From contig OY288250.1 of NCBI GenBank assembly GCA_958450325.1, forward strand, positions 42,258,683 to 42,322,682: a stretch of 64,000 nucleotides of DNA, read 5' to 3'. The position numbers were made by a program, and so were the translations under genes. The notes beneath the pieces are model-generated. The model was given only the letters and a program-made list of their open reading frames with translations, had not been told where the DNA came from and ran no database searches. Source of the stretch: Agrostemma githago. Lineage: Eukaryota > Streptophyta > Magnoliopsida > Caryophyllales > Caryophyllaceae. Below, one piece after another: positions 22,248 through 32,353 of the stretch (positions are counted from its first letter, which is position 1; every line of letters begins with the position of its first letter).

Positions 22248-23078
22248 ATGCAAGGAACTTTGGACGAACTGAAGGCCGCGCTGGCCAAGATCGAGGCCCA
22301 ATTAACGACCATCAGGGCCGACCAAACAACCCTTGCCACCCGCCTAAGTGCCGTGGAGAAAGGGACCCCTGTTGCTGGATCTGAGCCCACAGGGCACATA
22401 GCTGAACTAACCAGCGTTGTTCGCAAGCTCGAAGAACAAGTCCACTTGTCAACAAGCAACTCGATCCATACGGAGAATGCTCGTTCCTACTCGCCTCTGA
22501 ATGACGAGCTACCTGCTAACCTCAACCTTACGAGCATACTGATGTTTGAGGGTACTGAAGACCCGGTTCATCTCATTCGGGCTTTCAAAGAATTCATTGC
22601 TATCAAGGGGGTGAAATCCACCATGTTCAAGCACTTGTTCGCTTCCTCCCTTGAAAAGCATCCGAAAGCCTGGTACTATAAGCTCGATTCTAAGAAATAC
22701 AAGACTTGGGACGATTTGGCTACTGAATTTGCTCGGAATTACGCTGATAATACCGAGATCTAGACTACAATGCGTACTCTAGAAGTAATGGCCCAAGAGC
22801 CCAAAGAAGGGTTCACCAAATATCTCCAAAGATGGCGGGCCGAAAGTGTGAAGTTGGTAGACAAGCCCAACGAGAAGATACTAGTGGAGGCATTCATCAA
22901 CAACCTCTTACCTTCCTACCGCGTCCATCTTAGGTATGCCGGCATTTCAAACTTTGCGGTGCTTACCGAAATGGGCATTAGAATTGAAGACAATCTTCGA
23001 CATAATGAAGATCTGGGTGAAGCTTCTACTGAAGGCTATACTGGACATCAACTCGAGTCCTTAGAAGGCGACGACTAA
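22248..23078 (+). pseudogene. Element A gag with one internal stop
   Basis: MQGTLDELKAALAKIEAQLT starts a coiled-coil-like N-terminus. It is followed by 'NSIHTENARSYSPL' and a Retrotrans_gag core ('LTSILMFEGTEDPVHLIRAF', 'MFKHLFASSLEKHPKAWYY', 'FTKYLQRWRAESVKLVDKP'). Element B has the same protein in the same order. A TAG at 22761-22763 falls where B encodes Gln and fits one C-to-T change from CAG. The frame resumes at once and ends at 23078, before the zinc-finger part. The protein would bind element RNA and form particles. Confidence 0.85.
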
Positions 23079-23150
23079 TGACAACATCATCCGAAAGTCC
23101 AGATCTGATTTAAGTCCAAGTCTGAGTCTGAGTCTAGGATGTTCAATTTC

Positions 23151-23197
23151 AAAGTCAAAGTCAAAGTCAAAGTCAAAGTCAGAGTCAGAGTCAGAGT
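23151..23197 (+). repeat. Hexamer run (AAAGTC)n/(AGAGTC)n
   Basis: AAAGTC units give way to three AGAGTC units. B has a comparable GAGTCT/GAGTCA run at 57385-57425, coding for Ser-Glu repeats in the protease-RT linker. The run in A may be a leftover of that linker after deletion of the enzymes. Confidence 0.6.
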
Positions 23198-23590
23198 TAA
23201 TTGTATTCTATTCTCTTCTCAAATCCAATAAAATCAGCTTTTCCATTTCTCATATATACTTTCTTTATGTGTTTCCGAGAACATGATGAACACCGGCATA
23301 CACTGTGAGCACACACACGTGACTATTAGAGACACATCTATAATGGCTGCAGGAAACCGAGCCCGTGTTTTCCCTTTACCTATTCCATGTCAGGTATAGA
23401 AAAGCCACATAACTACCCGTAGCAGGAGCGGTGTCGAATTCTATGACAAATCTAGGTAGTCTCCTAGTTTGGGTTAAGGACGGGAGGCAAGCCCATTTCC
23501 CACAGTAAAACACCCATCCAATAAGATCAACCAACCCCTACCTTTGGTGTTAGTCTGACCAACAAAAAACTGGACGAAAAAAAAACCAAG

Positions 23591-24000
23591 ATCCCATGAC
23601 CGGGGCTGAGAGGTTAACCAAAATTCAAAAAACCCATGACCGGGGCTGAGAGGTCACCCAAAATTCAAAGAACCCATGACAGGGGCTAAGAGATCAACCA
23701 ACATTCAAAAAACCCATGACCGGGGCTGAGAGGTCAACCAGCAAAAATTCAAAAAACCCATGACCGGGGCTGAGAGGTCAACCAAAATTCAAAAAACCCA
23801 TTACCGGGGCTAAGAGGTCAACCAACATTCAAAAAACCCATGACCAGGGCTAAGAGGTCAACCAACATTCAAAAAACCCATGACCGGGGCTAAGAGGTCA
23901 ACCAACATTCAAAAAAACCATGACCGTGGCTAAGAGGTCAACCAAAAGATATTCAAGAACCCATGACCGTAGTGAAAACGGTCAAATTGAAAATTATCAA
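23591..24000 (+). repeat. 40-bp tandem array, about 10 copies
   Basis: Units containing 'cccatgaccggggctgagag' then 'gtcaaccaaaattcaaaa' recur. CATGAC starts at 23595, 23635, 23675, 23715, 23759, (23799), 23839, 23879, 23919 and 23962, so the step is 40 bp with a few longer ones. Units in the second half share 'ctaag' for 'ctgag'. The array has no ORF. It lies between gag and the 3' region of A and is absent from B. Confidence 0.9.
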
Positions 24001-25445
24001 TACTCATACCATCCAATAGGGGAGTGACAATCAAGCTGGTTAGCTAATACCACACTCAGCCTTCCCACATTACAACCCTCAAGACCTTCCCGAGACCTAG
24101 GCTAGAGGTAGCCCGGAATTTTGAGGATTCAAGCTCCATATGATACCCCTAACCATTAGGGCCAGACATGGAAACCAGATCCCACATTATCAAACCAGCC
24201 CAATCGAAGTCCGAGTCATCATTACTCGAGTTCCCCCTTTCTTACCGTATTGCAATACCTTACCCTCGAAGCCTTAGCTCCACAAAATCGAGCTCCAGAT
24301 GTCAAAACATCCAAGCCACTTACTACCTAGCACCACATTTCCAAAAACATTCAATCCAGTTACCAACCCCGAACACGGGAACTCAACTTGCGGTCGGCAT
24401 AGAACATGCCCAAATAGTTCACACCACCTATGGGGGCTACCCCGGAGAACGCTCACAGTCACAGGATCAACATCCTAACCATTCTAGCCCTTTGATCAAG
24501 ACATCATTGGGAATGCACCTAGCCTACACCATCGCTATGGCTAGTTACACACAAAGTCCTATTAGCTTAGGCACCATAACATATCTTTCAATCCACTGAA
24601 CAACGGCATGGTTTGATTTCACTACACGTGAATACGTAGGCAGCCTTTCAACAGAGGCACAACCACCCACATTGACACACATTCAAAAAGCGCCATTATT
24701 CCGATCACGACACCATCATGTTCTCAACAGCTAGCTTTGTTGTCCCGGGGGCTTCTCCTAGGCAGAAGTTCTCTATCTACTCTAAAAAATCCAGATAAAT
24801 CCAAAAAAAAATCTAAGCTCCTTTCTGTAGTGTGTCCTAGTACTCGGCTCAGTCGAAGACAATAATCTGTCAGGACTCGAAGCAATACCCATTTTGGACT
24901 GTACCCTAAAATTAGAAATCCAGAAGGGCACCGGACTGAAATAGTCTCCTTACAGACTACTGCAATTTCCCTATAACAGATCGTTCCCATTTCGACTTCG
25001 ACCACGTTGTCACTCGCCTAGGCTACGGAATAGCGCAACTTAAGAACCTTGTTAGTTGGCCCACCCCCCTACCGATTCACGGTCCAACCCCTCGAGAGTC
25101 CAGTCGTGTCAGTCAACTCGTCCGGTCACGTCCAGAGTCGAGTCTGTCGGTAGGCCTCTCTCTTCAAACTCCACTTTGAAATTTGCAAAATTTAGCTATT
25201 TGAAAAAAGATCCTTTTCGACAAGGTCAGATTTCAGTATATTTAAACTGCGAATTTCTTTTCTAGCCCTTTCCATTTTGAAAACATAGCTTGTGATTGCT
25301 TTCAGGATTTCAAATTCAAAATTTCAAAAAGTTCAAAAAATTATTTTCCCCAGCGCGAGTCATTTTACTACCTACGTGTTGCATGCAAATTTTATGTGAC
25401 TTATACAGGTACGACTCAAGCAGGGACATGCAACCCACTGTATCT
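24001..25445 (+). other. Non-coding 3' internal DNA of element A
   Basis: No credible ORF is present. Near 24611-24670, 'tggtttgatttc...acgtaggcagcc...gcacaacca' matches B at 61188-61232 just after its integrase, so this is the post-integrase region, now joined close to gag. No trace of B's antisense gene was recognised. Confidence 0.6.
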
Positions 25446-25706
25446 CCCCAGCGGAAGCCGAAGGCGGCGTTTACACAGGGATGGGCCCATATACAGGCGC
25501 ACCCAGGACTTATACGACAAGTCCAACTCCCCAGCGGAAGCCCAAGGCGGCGTTTACACAAGAATGGGCCCATATACAGGCGCACCCGGGACTTATGCAA
25601 CAAGTCCAATTCACCAGCTGAAAGCCCGAGGCGGCATTCTCCCCGGAATAGCACGGGATGGGCCCACATATAGGCACACCCAGGACTTACGCGACAAGTC
25701 CAAATT
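25446..25706 (+). repeat. Tandem repeat of about 83 bp, three copies
   Basis: The phrases 'ccccagcggaagccgaagg', 'ggcccatatacaggcgcacc' and 'acttatacgacaagtcca' recur with starts at 25446, 25529 and 25612 (83-bp steps). The third copy is more diverged and carries a short insertion near 25645. The ORFs across it are by-products. Confidence 0.85.
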
Positions 25707-25866
25707 CCACACGGAGGTATTATCATCAACTCAGGTATGACTTCTATCTCATGGCTGGCGAGCCCTCCACGCAAGTCTAATGGACTATAAACGACCCGAA
25801 CAGAAGTCTACCAGGTCTTAATTGGCTTGGTAGCTACTCTGACTTTCGCCCTGTCCAAGCCTCAGT

Positions 25867-25880
25867 CAGAGTGGGGGCTC
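25867..25880 (+). other. Polypurine tract of element A
   Basis: AGAGTGGGGGCTC lies directly in front of the 3' LTR start TGTAGAC. Element B has the same tract at 63805-63817. It is the expected primer for plus-strand DNA synthesis. Confidence 0.85.
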
Positions 25881-28593
25881 TGTAGACACCCGCATTTTGA
25901 CTGCCAGGTGTCTATGGCAGTTTCAAAAAAACACCCGCTGATGATCGGACGCTAACGTGTTTCTACGCGCTCGGATATGGGCTCAAAACCATTAGTTGCT
26001 GGCTAATGCACTTACGGAGTACAAATCTCACAAAATTGACCTCAAATTCAGGCCTAGTGGGTCGTTCTTCAGTCAAACAAGACTAATTTGGGTCAGAACC
26101 GACACCGGAAATAAAACCGACTTTTAGCGATTGGGTCAACCCCGGTCAAAGTCGTTTCCGAGACATACAAAATAGCCACTCAAACACAAAAAGTCCAATT
26201 CAAATACAAAAACCCATCAAACATCCAAAGTTAAGGTCCAAAAACACGGACCACTCGATCCAACTGAGCCACTCGATCGAGTGCTCAACCCACTCGATCG
26301 AGTGGGCCTATTTCAGGCCCGACTGCAGACAAAACGGGCCACTCGACCGAGTCAGCTGGTTACTCGGTCGAGTAACCCTAGCCAGGTGACCTAGACTATG
26401 CCTATATAAACCCCCTCCATGCATACACTTCAAGGGACTTTGACACAACTTTTACAACCCTAATCGAACTCTCAACACATCAAATTCAACCCTAATCAAC
26501 ATCAAACTCAAACCCTAATCGATACTACTTTCAAACCCTAAACCTAGCTTTAGGAATTCAAAACCCTAACCACCACAACTTAGCCTACATACTCGATACT
26601 CCCGTGTTAAAGCCACAACTACGAGTCCTATCCGAGACAAGAACATGTAGGTTGAGGGTGCAAAACCCGTCTCTTCCTTATCCTCTCTCTAGTCTTCCCT
26701 CCTCTCTCTTCGTTTTTTTTTTTATTTCATTATCGCATCATAATATCGATAATACTGTTAGTATTAAAACATTAAAATACTTGTAAACTTGTGTCGATTA
26801 TAAGGGATGTCGGAATAAGGAAACCCGAATATACAAGTGTACCGCACACAGCGTTGCCGGTCGCTTATTCCGAAACCCCAATTACTTGATTATTGAGACA
26901 AGTCAACTTAAATAATAATTCGTTATTTTTTGTTTTCGTCATCATTAATCGCGCATTCATCAATTTTAAAACCAATTTTCAAAACAAGTTTTTCAATAAG
27001 GGTCGAAACCCATTGACGTGGATCCGACATCTCACAATCCCTAGGGATTTATTTCGATGTCGGAGAAGCCGAGGGAATCAAGTTCTTCAATTCAAGCATA
27101 GCATCAATCTCTTAGATTCGATACTAATTCTATAATTAGACGTCGAATCTAACGATCTAGTCAAATAATTAACTAACGCGATTTTCATTGATGCCAAAAT
27201 AATTGTCATACAATTCGTTAGAATTACGACATTATTAAACGCGGGGGAAATCGATTCATATCGTGATAGTTAATTCAAAACGACTTAAAACGATTTTCTT
27301 TTTTTTATCTCGCTCTAATTATTTCATATCGATTCAATAATCAAATATGGGATACAACGAGTATTCAAATTCCGAATCGAGTATAAATCCCACAATATTT
27401 ATATTCGGTTCAACAAAATCAATGATTCATAAAAATCCGAATCGAGCATAAGTCATACAATATTTATGCTCAATTCGATAAAATCGTCAAGTTATCAAAA
27501 TCAAAAGCAATTGCGAAATCGATAACAAACTTGCAAGCGAACCCGGTTCGTACAGGTGCCACTCGACCGAGTGCCTTAGGTCACTCGATCGAGTGACATC
27601 ACAAAAATCGAGCAGAATATTTTTTCCGACCTCCACTCGGTCGAGTCTCGCAATGACTCGATCGAGTGACAATGTACTCGGCCGAGTTGGTCAGTAACTC
27701 GGTCGAGTAGGGTCACGAAATCCGGGACAGAACCCTTTTCAGAGGTCCACTCGGTCGAGTCCCTCAATGACTCGGTCGAGTGGCCCCTTTATCGCGTCAA
27801 ACCGCGAGTCCTACAAGTTATTCAAATCTCGTTCATATCTTTTCACGACTTAAGTCAACACGTGTCTAATCAATCACGTGAAAACTTCGTTTTTCAAAAC
27901 CATATATCATCTCATTTGCATCATTCAATATTTGCACAAGCCGTTAATACCGTTATATCGTTACTAACAGTTTGTTGTTTCTTTTGTTAATTTTGGTTGT
28001 TTATTTTATGTACTAAAATGAGCCCACATGCTAAAATTCAACTTCGTCGTTAGAATTAATTGCATTGAATCGACGTAGAAACCCTTCCAATTCCATTCAC
28101 ATGCTTAGGGAGAATAATCTTTGCATATCATTTTTCCGTTCAACTAACGCGCGTATTAGAAAGTCAATCGAGATCTTAGTAGAGGACGCTAAGTGTGGGC
28201 GGGGTTGGGTGTCCTTTGTGGGCTTCCCAACACGTACCCTCACCCCTTACTCAGAACCTCGGTTTCCGGATGCCCGAAACCGTTGGCGCACGAGAGTCAT
28301 TCAATAACCGTTGGCGCACGAGAGTCATTCAATACACGATATCCGATAATGTCGGTATCGGTATCAAATGCAAAGGGACGAGCCCAATAAACTCTGACAT
28401 CGGAAATGGGCCGTATTTCGTATACGGCCCACTAAGACATAGAGTGGGATCGAACGGGCCCGAATTCCCACAAAGTTCGGTGGCGACTCCACTTCGATTT
28501 AAATTTAAATTCGATCCATTCTCATATGGAGTTTCATTTGCCTCCCCAAACCCGCGCGTGGCCACGTCGGGGTGGGCCTATGTCATGTCCACA
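25881..28593 (+). mobile_element. Element A 3' LTR
   Basis: It has the same layout as the 5' LTR and an intact TATA-like CTATATAAA. Near 28280-28335 a segment of about 28 bp ('ccgttggcgcacgagagtca' and following bases) is duplicated in tandem compared with the 5' LTR. It ends GTCATGTCCACA, followed by the target duplication AGTTT. Confidence 0.92.
26271..26410 (+). promoter_or_regulatory. 3' LTR promoter of A with intact TATA box
   Basis: ACTCG(AT/AC/GT)CGAGT sites start at 26271, 26292, 26341 and 26362, again in pairs 21 bp apart. CTATATAAA at 26402-26410 follows 29 bp after the last site. Unlike the 5' LTR, this copy could drive transcription outward into 28.6 kb and beyond. Confidence 0.6.
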
Positions 28594-28598
28594 AGTTT

Positions 28599-29335
28599 TA
28601 ACTCGATTTCCTAATTATTTATAAAATACTCTATATTGACTTATTATTTTTTATTTATATTTTGAGTAATGAATTTAGAAATATATTAAATTTACGATAA
28701 CGACGATAATAATAAAATGTTAATTTAGTTAGAATTGCTATTTTTATACATTTCACTTATTTTAATAACTTACGAGTTTTCTATAACAATATTTCTATTT
28801 AAGTAAGCTTCTAAAATTAGTAGGTTTCTAATTATTGAAAGTTTCCCCTTTTAATGTAAAATGTTTATTCCTTTCATCTTCATATTATTTATAATGATTA
28901 TGTCTTTTGTTTATATCGATAATGGCTTGTTTTGAAGTTATGGAATAAGGATAAGTGTGAAGTTTAGAGTAATATATTCTGGGGTTTAGGTTTTAAGGCT
29001 GGTGTGTCTTTATGGGGCACACTGGTTGTTGAACCGAGCATATATGGTGTTCGGGAGTGTGTGTACATTTTGACCTTAAACTCGTGCCTCGCAATGTAAG
29101 ACATCGTCGGGTTGAACTGAGTATTTATGGTGCTCGGGAGGGGTGTGCATATTACCTTAAACTAGGGCCACGCATTTATAAGTCGCCGTCCTATTATGGT
29201 TGAGTAGCCTAGTTAGAGATCGAGGTTTAATTTGTTTGAACTAAGTTCTCGAAGCTAGTTTTAGTATTCTCCTAGTGAAAGTCTATCTGGTCTACACTAA
29301 TCCTATCCATAACGCCAGTTTGAATATTTTTATTA
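28599..29335. other. AT-rich DNA right of element A, with an 83-bp duplication
   Basis: Intron-like AT-rich DNA continues from before element A. At 29028-29110 and 29111-29190 two diverged copies stand in tandem, each starting 'gttgaac(c/t)gag' and containing 'tatggtg(t/c)tcgggag' and 'accttaaact'. No ORF is present. Confidence 0.5.
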
Positions 29336-29479
29336 CACAAAAACTTGTATGAGACCGTCTCACGGTAATTTATCGTGAGACCTCTCATATAAGAGGTGGT
29401 TACTAAATTTGTAACCAACCCCTATGTGATAGGTCTCACGATAACATTACGGTAAGACGGTCTTACAGGAGAGTTACTG
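29336..29479. mobile_element. Possible small MITE with imperfect inverted ends
   Basis: The left side contains GAGACCGTCTCACGGTAA and the right side the near-complement TTACGGTAAGACGGTCTTAC. TTTTTATTA occurs at 29327-29335 and 29480-29488, a possible 9-bp target duplication, which would suggest a Mutator-type element. The duplication is simple sequence, so this is tentative. Confidence 0.5.
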
Positions 29480-29968
29480 TTTTTATTATTGTCGATACAT
29501 TTTGGTTTGCAGGTTGGCAAATATTTCAAGTTTTCTTCTGAAAAGTTGTTCTGATTTTATTGTTCCAATATTTTAAGTTCAATTCTCTTCGAAAGTTTAT
29601 TTTTATCATAGCATTTAATGTTTTCCATTTTAAATTTTTTGATGTAGTAATACTATTACTTTTCCATATGGTATATATATAGCTGGGAGAACGTCCGAGT
29701 TACTCTCCACTGACGTGGCTGTTATGTTTATAACATGACAGGTATTTGCTGCTCGGTTTGGGTGTAAGCTAGCTAGTTGCGTGAATCCTACTCTTTCTTC
29801 ATTTATGTAATATATGTATATGTATAAACCCGTTGGAAAATTTTCCTTTTAGCCCTTTTGTAAAAGGAGGCCTTTGTACTGACTTACCATTTCTTTTAAT
29901 AAGATATAGTTTGTTAGTGTGTTTTAATCACAATTCTACAGTGTTTCCGCCACTGTATTGCGTTAGAA
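29480..29968 (+). other. Unassigned DNA with exon-like and 3'-end-like features
   Basis: A pyrimidine-rich acceptor ('ttggtttgcag') ends at about 29512. Further on, 'cttttaataagatatag' near 29893 looks like a 3' untranslated region. I found no ORF. It could be the last exon of a non-coding transcript whose intron took up element A. Confidence 0.3.
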
Positions 29969-31173
29969 TTACTTAAGGATTACACCCTGCCAAAAGAACG
30001 TAGTGTCGGTCGACCGAACACCCTCTATAACAACGGGATGTGAAAATTTTTGTTCCCAAGACACCCTAAACTCCCTAAACGAATTCTCCGTCCACGAATC
30101 CAGCATAGAAACACCCTTAGAAGCATCTGAAGTGATGAGCCTCACCCCGATTTGGTTCGACAACTCACCCAGATAAACATAAACTGGGTCCCGTAAAGAT
30201 AATATTAACATAGCCTGAGTCGAGGACGAAAAAAGAAAACCCGGCTTGCACACTAGTCTGCCACCATAAAACCATCCATCTGATAGCCACCTGCCCCTCG
30301 ACCAAATAAGAATGCCCTATCTTTTCGGTATGGCCGGTTCCACGCATCGACCATCTTGCGACCCGTGAAGCCCTTATAGCTACAGCCTTTCACAGATCGA
30401 GGAGGGTCCACCAAGCCAAGCCTCTCTTGTAGCCAAACCTGCATCAATGCCAACACAATGTCACAACTTCAATCTATAGTGAGTTTCAATCAAAACAACC
30501 ACAAAGAAAAACAACAAAAAAAAAGTAACACCTTACAATACCTGCAAGATCATTTTAGAACCCCTAAAAGAAGTCCCACGTAGCCGGACACGAGAATCAA
30601 GACCTAGAACAAGCTCACCCAAAATAAGTAGAGAGGGAGATCGTCCATGTTCCATCCCCATCACAACGTCCAAAACCTGGGGATTACCCCAACCATCATG
30701 CACTAGCGCATCCTCGATAAGATAGTAGCTAGCCACCGCAATATTGAAAGCCCGTTTACAAGCTAGAGGTGAAATGTCATAGGGACCCATATGTGAAAAT
30801 GTCCTAAACAACAAATTTAGATCAATACCGTCCCTCCCGAAGAAAAATTATCCTCCTCTAACGAGGAAAGATCCAAAAAATGACGAAGTCGTTCCACAAA
30901 AGCGTCATCTCCCAAAGGCACACAAGGTCGGACCGAGGACCATCCGCCAATGGCATCAAGTTCCTCAGGAAGAGGACAATCCCAACCCCCGGGAAAAGCA
31001 AAAACATGTGTTCTCACGTCCCAAAACTCGGTACATGCCAACAAAATGTTATCTTGCACCTTAGCTTGCCTTAACGCATTGACCACAGAAAAAACATCAC
31101 TTGAACCAACCTCGAAATTACATTTCTTAAAACAGCCCTCCCTCTCGGTCAAAAGATTCCCGAAACCCAACAT
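29969..31173 (-). pseudogene. PMD-like gene, homologue of element B's antisense gene
   Basis: The minus-strand ATG at 31173 starts MLGFGNLLTEREGC. The frame matches B's antisense protein: 'CTEFWDVRTHVFAFPG', 'CPLPEELDAIGGW', 'LGELVLGLDSR' and, in exon 2, 'VWLQERLGLVDPP'. A phase-0 intron (30541-30439) with GT..AG ends interrupts it between Gln and Val, at the same place as in B. TATATATA at 31250-31243 lies about 70 bp upstream of the ATG. The longer ORF back to 31488 runs through that box, so I prefer 31173. Frame breaks near 30843 (in a T run) and 30253 indicate decay. The fold resembles plant mobile domain/DUF7745-type proteins. The role is unknown. Confidence 0.65.
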
Positions 31174-32353
31174 GACCCCAAGTATGGATATTCTAGACAC
31201 TATGGATATTCCAGCATTTCTAAAACAAGCACCACTAACCCGTATATATAGCCCAAATCCCACCATAATTAGGAAACCGCGGAAATTTCCATGAATAAGG
31301 GCTCGACCACCCGAGCCCGAGCGCCCAAATCTCCAGCCGCCCGAGCCCAAGCGACTCGGAACCCGAGTGTCCTTTCCCAGGCGCCTATCCTTAAGCAGAA
31401 CACTTCTCAAGCGACCCAAAAATAGAGACGTCGATCCCGCGTTGTCACCACAACTCCCACCTGACATCTCAGACGTCGGGAAAGACATCTCGAAGTGACT
31501 AAAACTCTCTCCGGAGACCGAAATACCTGTGCAAGAGCTGCGAAGTCACATCTCACCCGTCGGGCACACCAGACTTAGACGTCCTTTCATTTTTTTTCTT
31601 TTAGGGGGATAAGCTACCCCACCTAGGCGTGTTGTAGCCTTTGACGGTTGTTGTCAGATCGAGTCTGTAGTCCAGTATGGCGTTGTCATGAATATACAAA
31701 AGTGGTCTAACTCTTTTTAAAAAAGTATTCTAGCTCTTTTTGGTTTTTGCCTCATCCTAAAAATAAATGTCGAGACAACTACACTTGCCTCCTAACACAT
31801 TCGGTCAAAACATGACGATTTTTTTTACGTTTCGCACCGTGTCAAGTCAAACATTTTAATCGACGCACTATCTGATCTAATTCCCGGCTCAGACTAACGC
31901 ATTTCAAAAGTCCGAAAAACCGCTTTCGTACTCTCATGCAACCCCAACGCATTTTAAAACATCCTAAACTACGATGAAATCACGAATAAAACAACCATTA
32001 AGTGATTACTTGTCAATTTAGGCCACCATTTCACAAAATAAAAACGCAAGATTAAAATAATCATTTCGAACGCTAAAAGTCTTAAAAATACACAAAACAT
32101 ACAAATCCATGTACAAACCGAATTCATACCCTAGGGAGGACCTCTAGAAGTTGCACCTATGGCTATCACAAGCTCAGCAATATTGTCATCCAAACCTAAA
32201 TCCTCTAGATCCAGGAGAGGAGACCCACTACCGTCCATCCCGGATAGCATGTCTAGGGTAGCCGTCTCGGGAACCCCGCCAACATCTTCGGTAGCACCCG
32301 CGACATGGCCTTCGGCCTAAGTCTCGGTCTCCCCTTCCATCTAAACCCCTTGC
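31174..32353. other. Spacer between the two PMD-type genes
   Basis: It holds the promoter side of the 31173 gene (TATA at 31243-31250, Pro/Arg-rich reading frame upstream) and the downstream side of the gene ending at 32354. Poly-T tracts lie near 31590 and 31820. I see nothing else. Confidence 0.4.

Larger units (their letters stand above)
18129..28593 (+). mobile_element. Element A: complete non-autonomous Tat-type Ty3/gypsy element, 10.5 kb
   Basis: Two LTRs (18129-20833 and 25881-28593) flank about 5 kb of internal DNA. AGTTT at 18124-18128 and at 28594-28598 is a perfect 5-bp target duplication. The primer site TTTGGCGACTCCGCTGGG is the type used by Tat/Ogre-lineage elements, and a polypurine tract precedes the 3' LTR. 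Only gag is present, with no protease, RT or integrase. LTR starts, primer site, gag, the 'acgtaggcagcc' landmark and the 3' end all match element B, so A is a deletion derivative that would need enzymes from a B-like partner. The LTRs differ at scattered sites, so A is older than B. Confidence 0.93.

Noticed and set aside
23591..24000. Regular 40-bp repeats resembling a CRISPR array
   Set aside because: There are no unique spacers, since the whole unit repeats. It lies inside a plant retrotransposon.
31174..31488. N-terminal extension of the 30 kb PMD-like gene
   Set aside because: It runs through the TATA-like box, and element B's homologue starts at the position matching 31173.
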